Assembly: GCA_002778635.1 (NCBI GenBank)
Contig: PFAS01000015.1
Location: forward strand, 1 to 6,694
Length of the DNA stretch: 6,694 nucleotides
Direction of reading: 5' to 3'
Source of the DNA: Candidatus Falkowbacteria bacterium CG10_big_fil_rev_8_21_14_0_10_43_11
GTDB taxonomy: Bacteria > Patescibacteriota > Patescibacteriia > Patescibacteriales > XYC2-FULL-47-12
The notes under the pieces are model-generated. The model saw only the letters and a list, made by a program, of their open reading frames with translations, was not told the DNA's origin and did no database searches. This document shows positions 6,097-6,694 of this stretch, one piece after another. Position 1 is the first letter of the stretch. Every line of letters starts with the position of its first letter. The translations under genes were made by a program, and so were the position numbers.

Positions 6097-6492
6097 ATGC
6101 AAGAAAAAATCAGAAAAACAATTTTATATTTTTTAGATAATATTGGCAAACACGCGAGCCATAATGACATTATAAATTATTTAAAAGATAAATTGGGGGA
6201 GCTTGATGAAAGGGAAATCAATAATGAACTCCTTAAATTAGCAAGAGAAAATAAAATTATTTCTCATGTTTCGGTTAATAAAGAAAAAAGATATGAAGCG
6301 GAAGTGCGGCGGCATTATCATTTTATCTGCCGGCAATGCGGAGCAGTTAGGGATTTATTTATGGAGGCGGGGGCGGTTAATATGATAGCGGAATATGCGC
6401 AGCAGCTGGCCAAGTCATATGCAAAAATTGACAGAGTTAATATGAGTTTTCAAGGAATTTGCCATGAGTGCAGAAAAGAAATTAAATATTAA
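6097..6492 (+). CDS. Fur/PerR-family metal-dependent transcriptional regulator
   Basis: This 131-residue protein has a winged-helix N-terminal half (about 1-68) and a metal-binding dimerisation half. Two CxxC pairs (C78/C81 in HFICRQCG, C122/C125 in ICHECR) form the family's structural zinc site. H19, E67, H73, H75 and D86 fall at spacings that match, without gaps, the regulatory-metal ligands of PerR as I recall them (H37, D85, H91, H93, D104), so a working sensor site is likely. Where most members have a TVYR-like recognition helix, this one reads EINN (40-43), suggesting unusual DNA specificity. Whether it senses iron, zinc, manganese or peroxide cannot be decided; Fur, Zur and PerR remain possible. 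The ATG at 6093 is out of frame, so 6097 is the start. No Shine-Dalgarno sequence is seen. It probably shares a transcript with tig and ends before a strong terminator. Confidence 0.9.
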   Translation: MQEKIRKTILYFLDNIGKHASHNDIINYLKDKLGELDEREINNELLKLARENKIISHVSVNKEKRYEAEVRRHYHFICRQCGAVRDLFMEAGAVNMIAEYAQQLAKSYAKIDRVNMSFQGICHECRKEIKY

Positions 6493-6519
6493 TTAGTTAA
6501 ATTGATTAAAACAAAAAAT

Positions 6520-6547
6520 AGAGAACCCAGCGCGGTTCTCTGTTTTT
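6520..6547. terminator. Bidirectional intrinsic terminator after the fur-like gene
   Basis: agagaacc (6520-6527) pairs perfectly with ggttctct (6534-6541) around a 6-base loop, followed by gttttt. On the opposite strand the same stem is followed by attttttgtttt, an even better T tract. It therefore closes the tig-fur unit and could also terminate a leftward gene beyond the right edge. Confidence 0.88.
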
Positions 6548-6593
6548 AAAATAATAAGACGTGCGCTTATTTGACCAAATTCGAACCTATTTT

Positions 6594-6642
6594 GAACGAA
6601 ACTGATTGATTGCCGCGCTTCGCGCGGCAGAACCGAAACTGA
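6594..6642. repeat. GC-rich hairpin flanked by imperfect direct repeats
   Basis: tgccgcgc-ttc-gcgcggca at 6611-6629 is a perfect 8-bp stem with a 3-base loop. It is bracketed by gaacgaaactga (6594-6605) and gaaccgaaactga (6630-6642), which differ by one inserted base. The arrangement resembles a palindrome inserted between duplicated flanks. No coding function is evident. Confidence 0.7.
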
Positions 6643-6654
6643 ACGCTCGGGCGG

Positions 6655-6688
6655 GCCCCATAGCAAAGCCTTCGGCTTGCTACGGGGC
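6655..6688. repeat. Long imperfect hairpin at the right edge
   Basis: gcccc pairs with ggggc (6655-6659 with 6684-6688). After one a/c mismatch, tagca-agcc pairs with ggct-tgcta around a ttc loop (6661-6682, one bulged A), giving 14 pairs in all. The ttc loop between c and g is shared with the hairpins at 6611-6629 and 1664-1674, suggesting a family. The rest of 6548-6694 holds no gene I can support. Confidence 0.75.
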
Positions 6689-6694
6689 AAGCAA

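Noticed and set aside
85..6492. Alternative genetic code with TGA read as an amino acid
   Set aside because: No gene uses TGA as stop, which prompted the thought, but the four conserved proteins are full length with no in-frame TGA, so there is no sign of recoding.
6570..6605. Possible tRNA T-arm around ttcgaac
   Set aside because: The flanking bases do not form the required 5-bp stem, and no acceptor or anticodon arm can be drawn.
6493..6690. 65-codon minus-strand open frame at the right end
   Set aside because: It runs through the terminator stem and two GC-rich hairpins, its composition follows those repeats, and no domain is recognisable; most likely spurious.

Overview
The window reads as a piece of a small-genome bacterium of the Candidate Phyla Radiation (Patescibacteria, most likely Parcubacteria-like). 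That placement is an inference. It rests on a nusA without its usual rimP/infB neighbours, starts that almost all lack a Shine-Dalgarno sequence, spacers filled with short AT-rich repeat families and GC-rich palindromes, and a peptide (SSFAKATEDK) that I associate from memory with dispersed coding repeats in these genomes. No 16S or marker tree is available here. All five genes are on the + strand and end in TAA or TAG. The conserved proteins read through at full length in the standard code.

Layout: 1-84 is a short repeat-rich leader. 85-1608 is nusA (transcription elongation/termination factor), with a duplicated start region, an unusual acidic insertion inside the N-terminal domain and a long charged tail. 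1609-1897 is a non-coding spacer dominated by a MITE-like composite inverted repeat and a 13-bp tandem repeat. 1898-3883 is hppA, a membrane pyrophosphatase with the K+-independent (proton-pumping) signature. 3926-4612 is an AT-rich gene of unknown function. 4613-4779 is a spacer with three copies of a 13-bp palindrome core, a 22-bp perfect palindrome that may act as a terminator, and a promoter plus leader hairpin for the next gene. 4780-6063 is tig (trigger factor). 6097-6492 is a Fur/PerR-family zinc-binding regulator. 6493-6694 is non-coding: a bidirectional intrinsic terminator followed by two more GC-rich hairpins running toward the right edge.

The genes are housekeeping functions without an obvious shared pathway: transcription (NusA), membrane energetics (PPi-driven ion pumping), nascent-chain folding (trigger factor) and metal or peroxide-responsive regulation (Fur/PerR). 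tig and the fur-like gene are 33 bp apart and bounded by a promoter and a terminator, so they probably form one transcript. I see no defence, mobile-gene or CRISPR system. The most unusual material is the repeat content, especially the way sequences of intergenic-repeat type have been absorbed, always in the one open frame, into the coding sequence of the essential gene nusA, and the fresh-looking duplication of its start codon region.
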